Assembly: GCF_000258765.1 (NCBI RefSeq)
Contig: NZ_AJLT01000006.1
Location: 1 to 64,000 of the forward strand
Origin: Gillisia marina
Lineage (GTDB): Bacteria > Bacteroidota > Bacteroidia > Flavobacteriales > Flavobacteriaceae
DNA length: 64,000 nucleotides
Direction of reading: 5' to 3'
The position numbers were made by a program, and so were the translations under genes. The notes beneath the pieces were generated by a model, which was given only the letters and a program-made list of their open reading frames with translations, did not search any database and was not told the origin of the DNA. Of this stretch, positions 42,980 to 52,160 are shown piece by piece; the stretch's first letter is position 1, and every line of letters begins with the position of its first letter.

Positions 42980-44545
42980 ATGAATAAAAAATTATTCTTT
43001 CTCCTCGTTGTACTGATGAGCTTATCGCTTATCGGGATAATTTTCGTTCAGGGGTATTGGATAAAAAGTACTGTAGATGATAAGGAAGAACAGTTTTCTT
43101 ATAATGCCAAACAGGTGCTTATTAATGTTTCTAAAGAGCTTCAAAATAAGGAATTAGAGGCTTTTTGGTTTAATTTTGATTTTGAGGACAGCACCGCATT
43201 AAAATTAAATAGCAATAATCTCGATAAATTTTTCGGTATTAATAAATATCAAAACGGGAACGGTTCCAATGGAGATTATAATGAAGTTTTAGGAGAGGAT
43301 TTTAAGGAATCTTCTAATTTTTTGGTTTCGGCTTCAGATAGTATAGAGCTTGCTAACTTAATTAACAACAGGGTAAACGATTTTTTAAATAAGGATCAAG
43401 TGCCCGGGAGACTTTCTGCAGAAGAGCGTATAGAGCGTTTAATGAGAATGGAGGAGGCAGAAAAGGAAATGTTAAGTGCCTATATTTCTGAATTTACCGC
43501 TAAAATCCCGATCCATAAAAGACTTTCTAGGCAGTTAGTAGAGCAAACCATAAAAGAGGAATTACAAAATTATAATTTGAAATCTTCTTTTGAATATGGG
43601 GTTTATACCAATTCTCTGGCTACGAAAGTACATTCAGATAATTTCATAATGGATTCCCCATCAACATATTCGGTTCCATTATTTGTAGATGTTTCAGGAA
43701 ATAGTAATTATCAGCTCTTGGTTAATTTTACAGAGAAAAAAGAGGTTGTACTATCATCTGTGATTTTAATGGCAGCATTGTCTATACTCTTCACACTAAT
43801 CATTGTGATTGCGTATTCTAGTGCGTTATCGCAATTAATTAAGCAAAGACAGATCTCGCAGATAAAGACAGATTTTATAAATAATATGACGCATGAGTTT
43901 AAAACTCCTATTGCTACTATAAATTTAGCTTTAGATGCGATTAAGAATCCGAAGGTTGTTAATGACCAATCAAAGGTTTCGCGTTACTTGCAAATGATTC
44001 GGGATGAAAATAAGAGAATGCATGCACAGGTAGAAAATGTACTGCAAATTTCCAAGCTGGAGAAGAACGAACTGGATCTTAAAAAGGAACGTTTACAACT
44101 TCATGAATTAATAGAAGACGCGCTAACCCATGTAGAATTGATTGTTGAAGATAGAAACGGGTATATTAAAAATCATTTTGGAGCCTTAAAATCTTCTGTT
44201 TTAGGAAATGAAGATCATTTAACAAATGTGATCGTAAATATCTTAGATAACGCTATAAAATATTCGATAGAAGAGCCTAAAATTGATATTTACACAGAAA
44301 ACGTTAGAAATTCCATAATTTTGAAGATTAGAGATCAAGGTTCCGGAATGAGTAAAGCGGTTCAGAAAAAAATATTTGAAAAATTTTACCGGGAACATAC
44401 CGGAGATATTCATAATGTAAAAGGCCATGGTTTAGGTCTTGCATATGTAAAAAGAATCCTTGACGACCATCACGCTACAATTCATGTAGAAAGTGAACGC
44501 GGAAAAGGAAGTACATTTATAATTAAATTACCACTAATAACGTAA
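42980..44545 (+). CDS. Sensor histidine kinase
   Basis: A 521-residue inner-membrane sensor. Transmembrane helices at about 5-28 and 257-280 enclose a periplasmic sensor region of about 225 residues with no recognised domain. The dimerisation/phosphoacceptor site is His305 in NNMTHEFKTPI; the ATPase domain has the N box VNILDNAIKYS, the G1 box IRDQGSGM and the G2 box GHGLGLAYVKRI. It is four bases from its response regulator. It resembles the RprX-type kinases of Bacteroidota. Signal unknown. Confidence 0.95.
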   Translation: MNKKLFFLLVVLMSLSLIGIIFVQGYWIKSTVDDKEEQFSYNAKQVLINVSKELQNKELEAFWFNFDFEDSTALKLNSNNLDKFFGINKYQNGNGSNGDYNEVLGEDFKESSNFLVSASDSIELANLINNRVNDFLNKDQVPGRLSAEERIERLMRMEEAEKEMLSAYISEFTAKIPIHKRLSRQLVEQTIKEELQNYNLKSSFEYGVYTNSLATKVHSDNFIMDSPSTYSVPLFVDVSGNSNYQLLVNFTEKKEVVLSSVILMAALSILFTLIIVIAYSSALSQLIKQRQISQIKTDFINNMTHEFKTPIATINLALDAIKNPKVVNDQSKVSRYLQMIRDENKRMHAQVENVLQISKLEKNELDLKKERLQLHELIEDALTHVELIVEDRNGYIKNHFGALKSSVLGNEDHLTNVIVNILDNAIKYSIEEPKIDIYTENVRNSIILKIRDQGSGMSKAVQKKIFEKFYREHTGDIHNVKGHGLGLAYVKRILDDHHATIHVESERGKGSTFIIKLPLIT

Positions 44546-44548
44546 TAT

Positions 44549-45268
44549 ATGGAAACTGAAAACAAGAAAATTTTATTAGTAGAAGACGATCCTAATTTTG
44601 GAACGGTACTAAAAGATTATTTAGCGATGAACGACTACGAAGTCACTCATGCTAAAAATGGGATGGAAGGTTTTGAAAAGTTTAAAAAAGACGATTTCGA
44701 TCTTTGTATTCTAGATGTAATGATGCCTTATAAAGACGGATTTACACTTGCCAAGGAAATTCGCGATAAAAACGAGGATGTGCCAATTATTTTCTTAACC
44801 GCAAAAGCGATGAAAGAAGATGTATTAAAAGGATATAAAGTAGGGGCAGATGATTACCTAAACAAACCTTTTGATAGTGAAGTGCTTTTAATGAAAATTA
44901 AAGCCATTATGCAGCGTAAAGCTACAGATAGTGTTGCAGACAGTAAACAATTTGAATTTCAAATTGGTGGACTGCATTTAAATTCTAAGCTAAGATTCTT
45001 GACGTATAAAGATCAAGAGCCAATAAAACTTTCTCCAAAAGAGAACGAATTATTGAGATTGTTGGCTTTGCATGAAAACGATTTGATGCCAAGAGAATTG
45101 GCACTTACCAAGATATGGAGAGACGATAATTACTTTACATCCAGAAGTATGGATGTGTATATCGCGAAACTTCGTAAGTATCTAAAAGTAGATGAGAATG
45201 TAGAGATTTTAAACATTCACGGGGAAGGATTTAGATTGGTAGTTAAAAATAAAGAGGGCGACGCCTAA
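44549..45268 (+). CDS. OmpR-family response regulator
   Basis: A 239-residue DNA-binding regulator. The receiver domain has the acidic pair in LLVEDDPNF, the phosphoacceptor Asp56 in CILDVMMP and Lys107 in LNKPF. The C-terminal winged helix (about 138-232) contains LSPKENELLRLLA and YFTSRSMDVYIAKLRKYL. Partner of the adjacent kinase. The secreted HYR protein gene downstream could be a target, but that is a guess from position. Confidence 0.96.
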   Translation: METENKKILLVEDDPNFGTVLKDYLAMNDYEVTHAKNGMEGFEKFKKDDFDLCILDVMMPYKDGFTLAKEIRDKNEDVPIIFLTAKAMKEDVLKGYKVGADDYLNKPFDSEVLLMKIKAIMQRKATDSVADSKQFEFQIGGLHLNSKLRFLTYKDQEPIKLSPKENELLRLLALHENDLMPRELALTKIWRDDNYFTSRSMDVYIAKLRKYLKVDENVEILNIHGEGFRLVVKNKEGDA

Positions 45269-45290
45269 ATAGAAGAAATTTCAGTTTCTT

Positions 45291-45397
45291 AAAGGGACTG
45301 TATAAAAGTAAGTAGGTATTTTTGGGGATCTAATTTTGAGAATTTTCTTGAAGTTATAAACCCTATAAATCCGATCTCAACTTTTATACAGTCCTTT
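45291..45397. repeat. MITE-like inverted repeat
   Basis: AAAGGGACTGTATAAAAGT at 45291-45309 and its near-complement ACTTTTATACAGTCCTTT at 45380-45397 enclose about 70 non-coding bases; the arms differ by one G. The total length (about 107 bp) and terminal arms recall a miniature inverted-repeat element or an end-only insertion-sequence remnant. No clear target-site duplication is seen. It could also act as a terminator behind the response regulator. Confidence 0.5.
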
Positions 45398-45498
45398 TGT
45401 ATTTTAAACTTAACAGGTAAGCACAATATAATCCGTTAAACGGCATTATCTTTGTAATTCTAAGCATATATAATGAAACATAATTACCCTATTAACTT

Positions 45499-48400
45499 AT
45501 GTCTTCACCTTACTCAAGCTTACGCCCTAAGAGGAACGCTATGCTGTTTTTTTGCGTATTGTTTTTTATGCTTTTTTCTTCGTGGAGTGTGGTGGGGCAG
45601 AATCAAGTACAAATTTCGAGCCCACAAGCACCGGGACCTACAGATTCAAATCCGATTGAAGTATTACTTAAATTCAAGGATGCTGTTAATTCCTCAATAG
45701 GAGATAAATTAAATTTTAGCAATGGAACTTTAATTTCTGAAAACCGAGTAATCCCTGATTTTGAAAATTTTAAATCTTTTGACTTACCAACTAGAATTAT
45801 TCAAGCTTCTGTCGATGATTTTTTAATAAATTTTTTTAGGTTTAATCCGTTTGATTTTAATAATAGTTATACAGAACAACTTCAAAAACAACTTAAGCAA
45901 TATTTATTATTTAAATTTAAAGATTTAATCGTAGCATTCGACGTGAATGACAATGGTGAAATGTTTTATTTGACATTTGGCAATGGGGTTTTTAAATATA
46001 ATTCTAATGGGGAAGATGAAAAAGTTATAGCCAATGAATTCGAATCTCCTATTGATTTGTTAATTGACAAGGAAAACAGAATTTTAGTAGCAGATAGTGA
46101 TGCATTTTCTGTAAAAGTTTTTAGTCCAATTGATTATTCTTTATTAATTGAGATTGGTGGTTTCCAAGGTGCTGATAAAAATGAGTTTTATGGTCCAACT
46201 GGATTAGCAGTAGACTCTAATAATCAGATATATGTTGCTGACACTTATGCAGGAGAATTTACTGGGCCTGATCCAAATAATAAAGTAAATGACAAAATTA
46301 AAGTATACAAAATAACAAATACTAGTTATAGCTATGTGGACTTTTTTGGAATTGATGAATTAGATGATCCATTTAGACTTACCGTAGACTCTAAAAATAA
46401 TATTTACGTAAGTGATTCTGGCGGGACTAATGGTAGAATTAGAATATTTGATTCAGGAGGTAGTTTAAAGGCTACTATAGCTTCTTCCGCAGATCACTCA
46501 CCAGCTAGTATTAGCGTAGATTCGTTTGGATATATTTATGTTGCTGATTACGATGGAGATATAACCTTTAATGGAATATATCAGAATCCTTTAGATTTGC
46601 TAACTAAGTTTAATTTGCTGAAGGATAAAACTTATGCAATTGACGTATACAAACCATTGTCTGAGGATTATAAAACCGAAATTATAACATCCTTTAATAG
46701 CAATCTAAAATTGCCAATTGATCTAACTTTGAATCAATGTGAAAATATTTTTGTTTTAGATCTGGATTTTAGTGGAGAAATTGATGATGCAGATTTTGAT
46801 TTCGATATAGAGGCTTTTCGACGGAATGATATATTTAGAATACAAATAGAACCAACATCTGCCGGTCTGGTTACTGTTGCCTTAAAGGATATTAACTTTT
46901 TTAAATGTGATCCTCAACCTGCAGCCACTTTTTCTGTTGAATATAGACCTGACGATAATACTCCTCCCGAGGCAAACTGTAAACCTGTAACCCTTTTTTT
47001 GAATGCCGATGGAAATGCAACACTGATAGCAGCACAGGTTTACGATGGCGATGCTGCAGCAGATAATGTAACACTAAGTATAGATAAAGAAAACTTCGAT
47101 TGTTCTAGTTTAGGCGAAAACGTGGTTACCTTGACAGTTACTGGAGAAAATGGAGAAGCTGCATCTTGTGGTACAATTATTAAAGTCGAAGATAATGAAG
47201 AACCAATTATAATGTGTACACAAGACATTGAAGTTACGGCAAGCGCTGGGGATGATTTTGCAGTAGTAGAATACCCAATGGCTACAGCTACAGATAATTG
47301 TTCATCCATCCTCGTTCAAACAGGGGGGCTGGGATCTGGTAGCGAATTCCCTATAGGTACATCCATCATCGAGTTTACGGCTTCAGATCCGAGTCAAAAC
47401 AATACTATATGCACATTTACTATTACAGTAAATGAAAGTCCTGATATAGAAGAACCTGAAATCACGTGTCCTGATAATATTATTCGAAATACAGATTCTG
47501 GAGAATGTGGCGCAGTGGTAACATTTTTAGATGCTACAGCTACCGATAATTCTGATAACGTTTCAGTTAGTCTGATATCTGATCTTCCTTCGGGTTCAGA
47601 ATTTTCAGTAGGAACACATACAGTTAGTTTTGAGGCTAAAGATGCAGCTGGAAATACTTCAGTATGTAATTTTACAATTACAGTAATAGATAATGAAGAC
47701 CCAACGATTTCGTGTCCAAATGCTATTTCTGAAACTGTGGCTTTTGGAGAGAGTGGTAAAGTAATTACTTATACGCCACCGATTGCAAATGATAATTGTT
47801 CAGAAACAACTATTGTACAAACGGAAGGCTTGGCTTCTGGAAGCGAATTTTTAATAGGAACCACGACGAATACATTTGAAATAACCGATGCAAATGGGAA
47901 TACTGCAGCCTGTAGTTTTGATATAACAATTTCTGAAAGTTTAGACAACGAAGATCCACTGATAACTTGTCCAACTGATATCACCCAAAATGTTGATTCC
48001 GGGGAATGTGGGGCGATAGTTACATTTGCAAACGCAAGTGCTACCGATGATTCAGGAAATGTTTCTGTACGCTTAATTTCCAATCTTCCTTCTGGTTCAG
48101 AATTTCCTGTAGGAACAACTACCGTTATTTTTGAAGCTGAAGATTCCTTTGGAAATACAGCCGAATGTAGTTTTGAAATTACGGTATTAGATACTATTCC
48201 TCCAAAAATAACCTGCCCTAGCGAAATTTTGGTAGAATATACCACAGATAAAACCTATACGGTTCCAGATTTTTCAAGTCTATATTCCAGTTCAGATAAT
48301 TGCAGTACGACGCTTAGTTATTTTCAAACCCCGGCTGTAGGGACGGTGATTACTGAAGATAGGGATGCTACTTTTAGAGTGGGCGATGAAAACAATAATT

Positions 48401-49947
48401 TTATTACCTGTAATTTCAATATTAAATTCATTAATTCCGCCGATTTACAAATAACCAACTGTCTTGGGAATCAGACTTTTGAGGTTGGAAATGCTTGCGA
48501 ATTTACTGTTCCAGATTATGCTTCTACAATTACTGCAAACGATCCTGATGCTGTAATAACACAGTCGATTCCTGCAGGAACTGTTATTAATAATGCTTTA
48601 CCAATTACGATTACTGCAACATTAGATGGGCAAACAGCGACTTGTGAATTTCAATTGCTTCCAAAAGACAGTATAAATCCGGTAGTTATTTGTCCGGGAG
48701 ATCAAAATGAGACATTTGAACCCTCAAACGGATTTTCATTACCAAATTATGCGCTCCAGGCACAAGCTTCCGATAATTGCGAGGTAGCTAAAATCGAACA
48801 AATTCCGGATGTAGGAACGGTGATTTTTGAGGATACGCAGGTCACTATTCGAATCGAGGATGCTACCGGAAATTTTGCATCATGTACTTTTAATGTGATT
48901 TTAACTGAAGAAAATACAGCGAACACCCCTCCGGTAGCCATTAATGATACCTATTCTATAGCGCAGGATATGACCTTATCAATTTCAGCACCCGGAGTTT
49001 TAGAAAACGATTCTGATGCAGAGCAAGATGAACTAACGGCTATTATACAAAGTTCAACATCCAATGGAGACCTGGTATTTAATTCGGATGGTTCTTTCAG
49101 CTATACTCCAAATAGTGGATTTACTGGAGAAGATACTTTTACTTATGTGGTGAATGATGGTTTTGCAGATTCTGCTGTTGCTACTGTGACGATTACAATA
49201 ACTGCTACTACAGACAACACAGTTGTTTGCAAGGAGTCTATTATTTTAGAGTTGGATGAAAATGGAATTGCCAATTTAAATGCTGCCGAGTTATTTACAG
49301 CAAGGCCAGAAGATCTTCAGTTTTCTGTTAGTCAGGAAGTTTTTACTTGTGATGAACTGGGAGAAAATATAGTTACGCTTTCTTATTCCAATACGGAAGT
49401 TCAAGGTTCATGTAATGTGACTATTACGGTTAAAGATGTTTCTGCACCTATCCTCAATGTAAAGGATATTAGCATCGCGCTAAATCAATTTGGATCTATA
49501 ACGATCACCCCGGAGATGCTGGATAATGGATCTACCGATAATTGCGAGAATTTGACTTTCAGTCTAAGTAAACTCACTTTTGGGTGTAAAGATTTGGGAG
49601 AAAATACGGTGACTTTTACAGCTACAGATTCCAGCGAAAATTTTTCGAGCACCACAGCGATAGTTAGGATAACCGGAAATTGTGAAATAGGGCCGGGAGA
49701 AGAAGTAGAATATATTTTTATCTACCCAAATCCTACTTTAGGACCATTTCAGTTTGCCACACCTTTGGGAGTTACTATTCAGCGGGTAGAAGCATATGAC
49801 TCCCGTGGGAGAATGATCATGTTTAAGGAATATTCTGAAATAGACCTGCAATACAACATGGATCTTAGCGGAGTACAGAATGCCGTGTATATCCTAAAAT
49901 TATTCACTTCTGAAGGAATTGATATTAAGAGAGTGATAATTAATTAG
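45499..49947 (+). CDS. Secreted HYR-repeat protein with NHL-like propeller and T9SS sorting domain
   Basis: A 1482-residue secreted protein. The signal peptide ends WSVVGQ (the start may be ATG 45499 or 45541). About residues 130-440 repeat GLAVDSNNQIYVADT-like units, as in NHL beta-propellers. From about 500 to 1130 come several HYR-type Ig-like modules, each opening EPEITCPDNI or DPLITCPTDI and closing TCxFxITV. Around 1155-1240 lies a cadherin-like/VCBS-type module (NDTYS, VLENDSD, FTYVVNDGF). The last 80 residues (IFIYPNPTLGPFQF, VYILKLFTSEG) form a type A sorting domain for the type IX secretion system. It is probably surface-attached; adhesion is inferred. The HYR modules are close repeats of each other. 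Confidence 0.9.
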   Translation: MSSPYSSLRPKRNAMLFFCVLFFMLFSSWSVVGQNQVQISSPQAPGPTDSNPIEVLLKFKDAVNSSIGDKLNFSNGTLISENRVIPDFENFKSFDLPTRIIQASVDDFLINFFRFNPFDFNNSYTEQLQKQLKQYLLFKFKDLIVAFDVNDNGEMFYLTFGNGVFKYNSNGEDEKVIANEFESPIDLLIDKENRILVADSDAFSVKVFSPIDYSLLIEIGGFQGADKNEFYGPTGLAVDSNNQIYVADTYAGEFTGPDPNNKVNDKIKVYKITNTSYSYVDFFGIDELDDPFRLTVDSKNNIYVSDSGGTNGRIRIFDSGGSLKATIASSADHSPASISVDSFGYIYVADYDGDITFNGIYQNPLDLLTKFNLLKDKTYAIDVYKPLSEDYKTEIITSFNSNLKLPIDLTLNQCENIFVLDLDFSGEIDDADFDFDIEAFRRNDIFRIQIEPTSAGLVTVALKDINFFKCDPQPAATFSVEYRPDDNTPPEANCKPVTLFLNADGNATLIAAQVYDGDAAADNVTLSIDKENFDCSSLGENVVTLTVTGENGEAASCGTIIKVEDNEEPIIMCTQDIEVTASAGDDFAVVEYPMATATDNCSSILVQTGGLGSGSEFPIGTSIIEFTASDPSQNNTICTFTITVNESPDIEEPEITCPDNIIRNTDSGECGAVVTFLDATATDNSDNVSVSLISDLPSGSEFSVGTHTVSFEAKDAAGNTSVCNFTITVIDNEDPTISCPNAISETVAFGESGKVITYTPPIANDNCSETTIVQTEGLASGSEFLIGTTTNTFEITDANGNTAACSFDITISESLDNEDPLITCPTDITQNVDSGECGAIVTFANASATDDSGNVSVRLISNLPSGSEFPVGTTTVIFEAEDSFGNTAECSFEITVLDTIPPKITCPSEILVEYTTDKTYTVPDFSSLYSSSDNCSTTLSYFQTPAVGTVITEDRDATFRVGDENNNFITCNFNIKFINSADLQITNCLGNQTFEVGNACEFTVPDYASTITANDPDAVITQSIPAGTVINNALPITITATLDGQTATCEFQLLPKDSINPVVICPGDQNETFEPSNGFSLPNYALQAQASDNCEVAKIEQIPDVGTVIFEDTQVTIRIEDATGNFASCTFNVILTEENTANTPPVAINDTYSIAQDMTLSISAPGVLENDSDAEQDELTAIIQSSTSNGDLVFNSDGSFSYTPNSGFTGEDTFTYVVNDGFADSAVATVTITITATTDNTVVCKESIILELDENGIANLNAAELFTARPEDLQFSVSQEVFTCDELGENIVTLSYSNTEVQGSCNVTITVKDVSAPILNVKDISIALNQFGSITITPEMLDNGSTDNCENLTFSLSKLTFGCKDLGENTVTFTATDSSENFSSTTAIVRITGNCEIGPGEEVEYIFIYPNPTLGPFQFATPLGVTIQRVEAYDSRGRMIMFKEYSEIDLQYNMDLSGVQNAVYILKLFTSEGIDIKRVIIN

Positions 49948-49962
49948 TTGCAAAAGTGGAAA

Positions 49963-50230
49963 ATGTCATTCTGAACGAAGTGAGGAATCTCAAGGAAGCA
50001 GTAATCTAATAAATAGATCCCACCTACGTCGGATGATAATAAAACTGTGTTGTCAATCTGAATCTAGCGCAGTGAAGTGAAGAATCTCTATGAAAGTGTA
50101 TCCTAAATAGATAATTTCTGCGTTGGGATTACAAACTGGGAAAATGTTATTCTGAAGGTAAGGTAGTGGACGGAAGAATCTCAAGGAAGCAGTGATATAA
50201 TAAATAGATCCCTCCTATGTCGGGATGACA
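49963..50230. repeat. Tandem family B repeats, 191-bp period
   Basis: Two copies of the family B palindromic element (49963-50038 and 50154-50230) lie in a direct duplication: AATCTCAAGGAAGCAGT occurs at 49986 and again at 50177, with similar sequence on both sides (AATAAATAGATCCC...CC, then AATAAAAC.GTGTTG). The unit between them also has a weakly related TCTGAATCTAGCGCAGTGAAG. The whole 49948-50316 gap is made of this material and has no gene. Confidence 0.75.
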
Positions 50231-50316
50231 ATAAAACAGTGTTGCCCTTCTGAACAAAACGCATTTGACTGAAGCATCTCAAAAGTGTAGTAGAAAACTA
50301 CCTCACAAATTTCTAG

Positions 50317-51236
50317 CTACCGATACTTTTCCCGAATCTCCGACTTGATAAAATCTTCAATTTCAGAAAAAGGAGTTTTATAGTTAAACCAGGTGGTTTC
50401 TTCATTTTTTCGGAACCACGTCAATTGCCTTTTGGCATATCTGCGGGAATTCATTTTGATCTCTTCTACAGCCGTTTCCAAATCTATTCTGCCTTCAAAA
50501 AAGGAAAATAATTCTTTATAGCCTACCGTATTTAAAGCATTGAGTCTGCGTTTAGGATATAAAGCCTGTGCCTCCTCTAATAAACCTTCATCCATCATAA
50601 GATCTACTCTACGATTAATACGCTCATAAATCTCTTCTCTGGGAGCGGTAAGCCCAATGGATATAGTTTTAAAATCTCTTACAGGCTTAGGCTGATTTAA
50701 GAACGAAGAAAATGTTTTCCCAGAACCAATACAAATTTCTAAAGCACGTATTACCCGATGCGGGTTATTACTATCTATTTTATTATAATATTCAGGATCT
50801 AAGCTTTCTAACTGCGCTTTTAAAGGTTCTAAACCTTCATTTAACAGCCTATCATTTAATTGTTCTCTAATTTCTGGCGCTATCTCCGGGAAATTATCCA
50901 AGCTTCAACTAAACTTTTAATATACAATCCACTGCCACCAACTAGAATAATTTCTTCATGCTCTTTAAAAAGTTCATCTAATTTTGCTATTGCCTCACGC
51001 TCATAATCTCCCACCGAATAACCCTCTTCTATAGATCTATTACGAATAAAATGATGAGGTGCAGCAGCCAATTCTTTTTTACTAGGAGCAGCAGTACCAA
51101 TAGGGATTTCTTTATAGAACTGCCTGGAATCGGCAGATACAATTTCAGTTTTAAAGATTTTGGCCAGTTTGATGCTTAAAGCCGTTTTTCCAATGGCCGT
51201 TGGCCCAACAATACTGATAAGAAGCTTAGTTTTCAT
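50317..51236 (-). CDS. miaA: tRNA dimethylallyltransferase MiaA (frame break)
   Basis: Adds the isopentenyl group to A37 of tRNAs reading UNN codons. ATG at 51236 starts KTKLLISIVGPTAIGKTALS with the P-loop; VSADSRQFYKEIPIGT and GGSGLYIKSLVE follow. The frame then breaks near 50900: one base is missing between GTTGAAG and CTTGGAT, so EAWIISRR ends where E(G)LDNFPEIAPEI should continue. The second part has RVIRALEIC, NALNTVGYKELFSF and TWFRKNEETTWF. With one base added the protein has 306 residues, the family length. Unlike the other breaks this one is not in a long A/T run. It overlaps the channel gene by eleven bases. Confidence 0.93.
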
Positions 51237-52071
51237 TAAATTTTTTACCGCAATGATGACAAAATTCTGAATTAAGTTTATGATCTTTTTCTCCGCAGCT
51301 TGGACAAACAAAAGGTTTTTTTTCATCCTGCTCTTTACTCATATCTTTAGAGATCTCTGCGCCAACAATTCCGGTAGGCACAGCAATCACTCCATAACCA
51401 ACGATCATAATAAATGAAGCGATGAATCTCCCTAAAGGAGTTAAAGGGTGTATATCTCCAAAACCCACCGTTGTAAGAGTAACTATTGCCCAATAAATAC
51501 TTAGCGGGATATTGGTAAAGCCATGCTCAGGTCCTTCCACCAAATACATTAATGTTCCTGTGATAATACATATAATTAAAACAGCGAAGAGAAAAATACT
51601 AATCTTAGCACGGCTATTCCTTAGTGCATTTAACAACTTTTGAGATTCTCCAATATATCGGGTAATTTTTAATATTCTAAAAACCCTAAGTAAACGGAGA
51701 GCACGTACTGCCAAGAACATATTACTTCCTCCTACAAAAAAGATTATGTAAGACGGAATAGTAGACAGTAAATCTACAATGCCATAAAAGCTAAAAATGT
51801 AATTCTTAGGTTTATTTATGGTAAGGATTCTCAAGATATATTCAATAGTAAAGAAAATCGTAATTATCCATTCTGCAAAGTAGAACTGGTCGTGATACTT
51901 AATATTATAACTGGCTACGCTTTCCAACATTACCAGAATAATACTCAATACAATAAGAATAAGAAGCACTACATCAAACAATTTCCCTAAAGGAGTATCG
52001 GCTCCATAAATAATGTGATAAAGCTTTACCCTCCAGGCTGCATGATCTTTATCAAAATTTATTTTTTTCAA
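51226..52071 (-). CDS. Voltage-gated potassium channel family protein with zinc ribbon
   Basis: A 281-residue six-helix Kv-like channel. S4 carries regularly spaced arginines (RALRLLRVFRILKITRY at about 123-139). The pore helix leads to the K+ selectivity filter TVGFGD at 201-206. The C-terminus holds a four-cysteine-type zinc ribbon (CPSCGEKD...FCHHCGKKF), which is unusual for small bacterial channels but known in the phylum. Start is TTG at 52071. It overlaps miaA by eleven bases. Confidence 0.93.
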   Translation of the reverse strand: MKKINFDKDHAAWRVKLYHIIYGADTPLGKLFDVVLLILIVLSIILVMLESVASYNIKYHDQFYFAEWIITIFFTIEYILRILTINKPKNYIFSFYGIVDLLSTIPSYIIFFVGGSNMFLAVRALRLLRVFRILKITRYIGESQKLLNALRNSRAKISIFLFAVLIICIITGTLMYLVEGPEHGFTNIPLSIYWAIVTLTTVGFGDIHPLTPLGRFIASFIMIVGYGVIAVPTGIVGAEISKDMSKEQDEKKPFVCPSCGEKDHKLNSEFCHHCGKKFNEN

Positions 52072-52160
52072 ATACGGAGATTTTTAGAATGCTTAAAGTT
52101 AACTATTTTCTGTGACTAGGAACTTCACTGAATTTGCAAGTAGTAGGAACAGTTTGCGTA

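Noticed and set aside
47769-48245. Minus-strand frame of 158 residues inside the HYR gene
   Set aside because: Arises from repeated HYR modules read in reverse; low-complexity and no plausible start.
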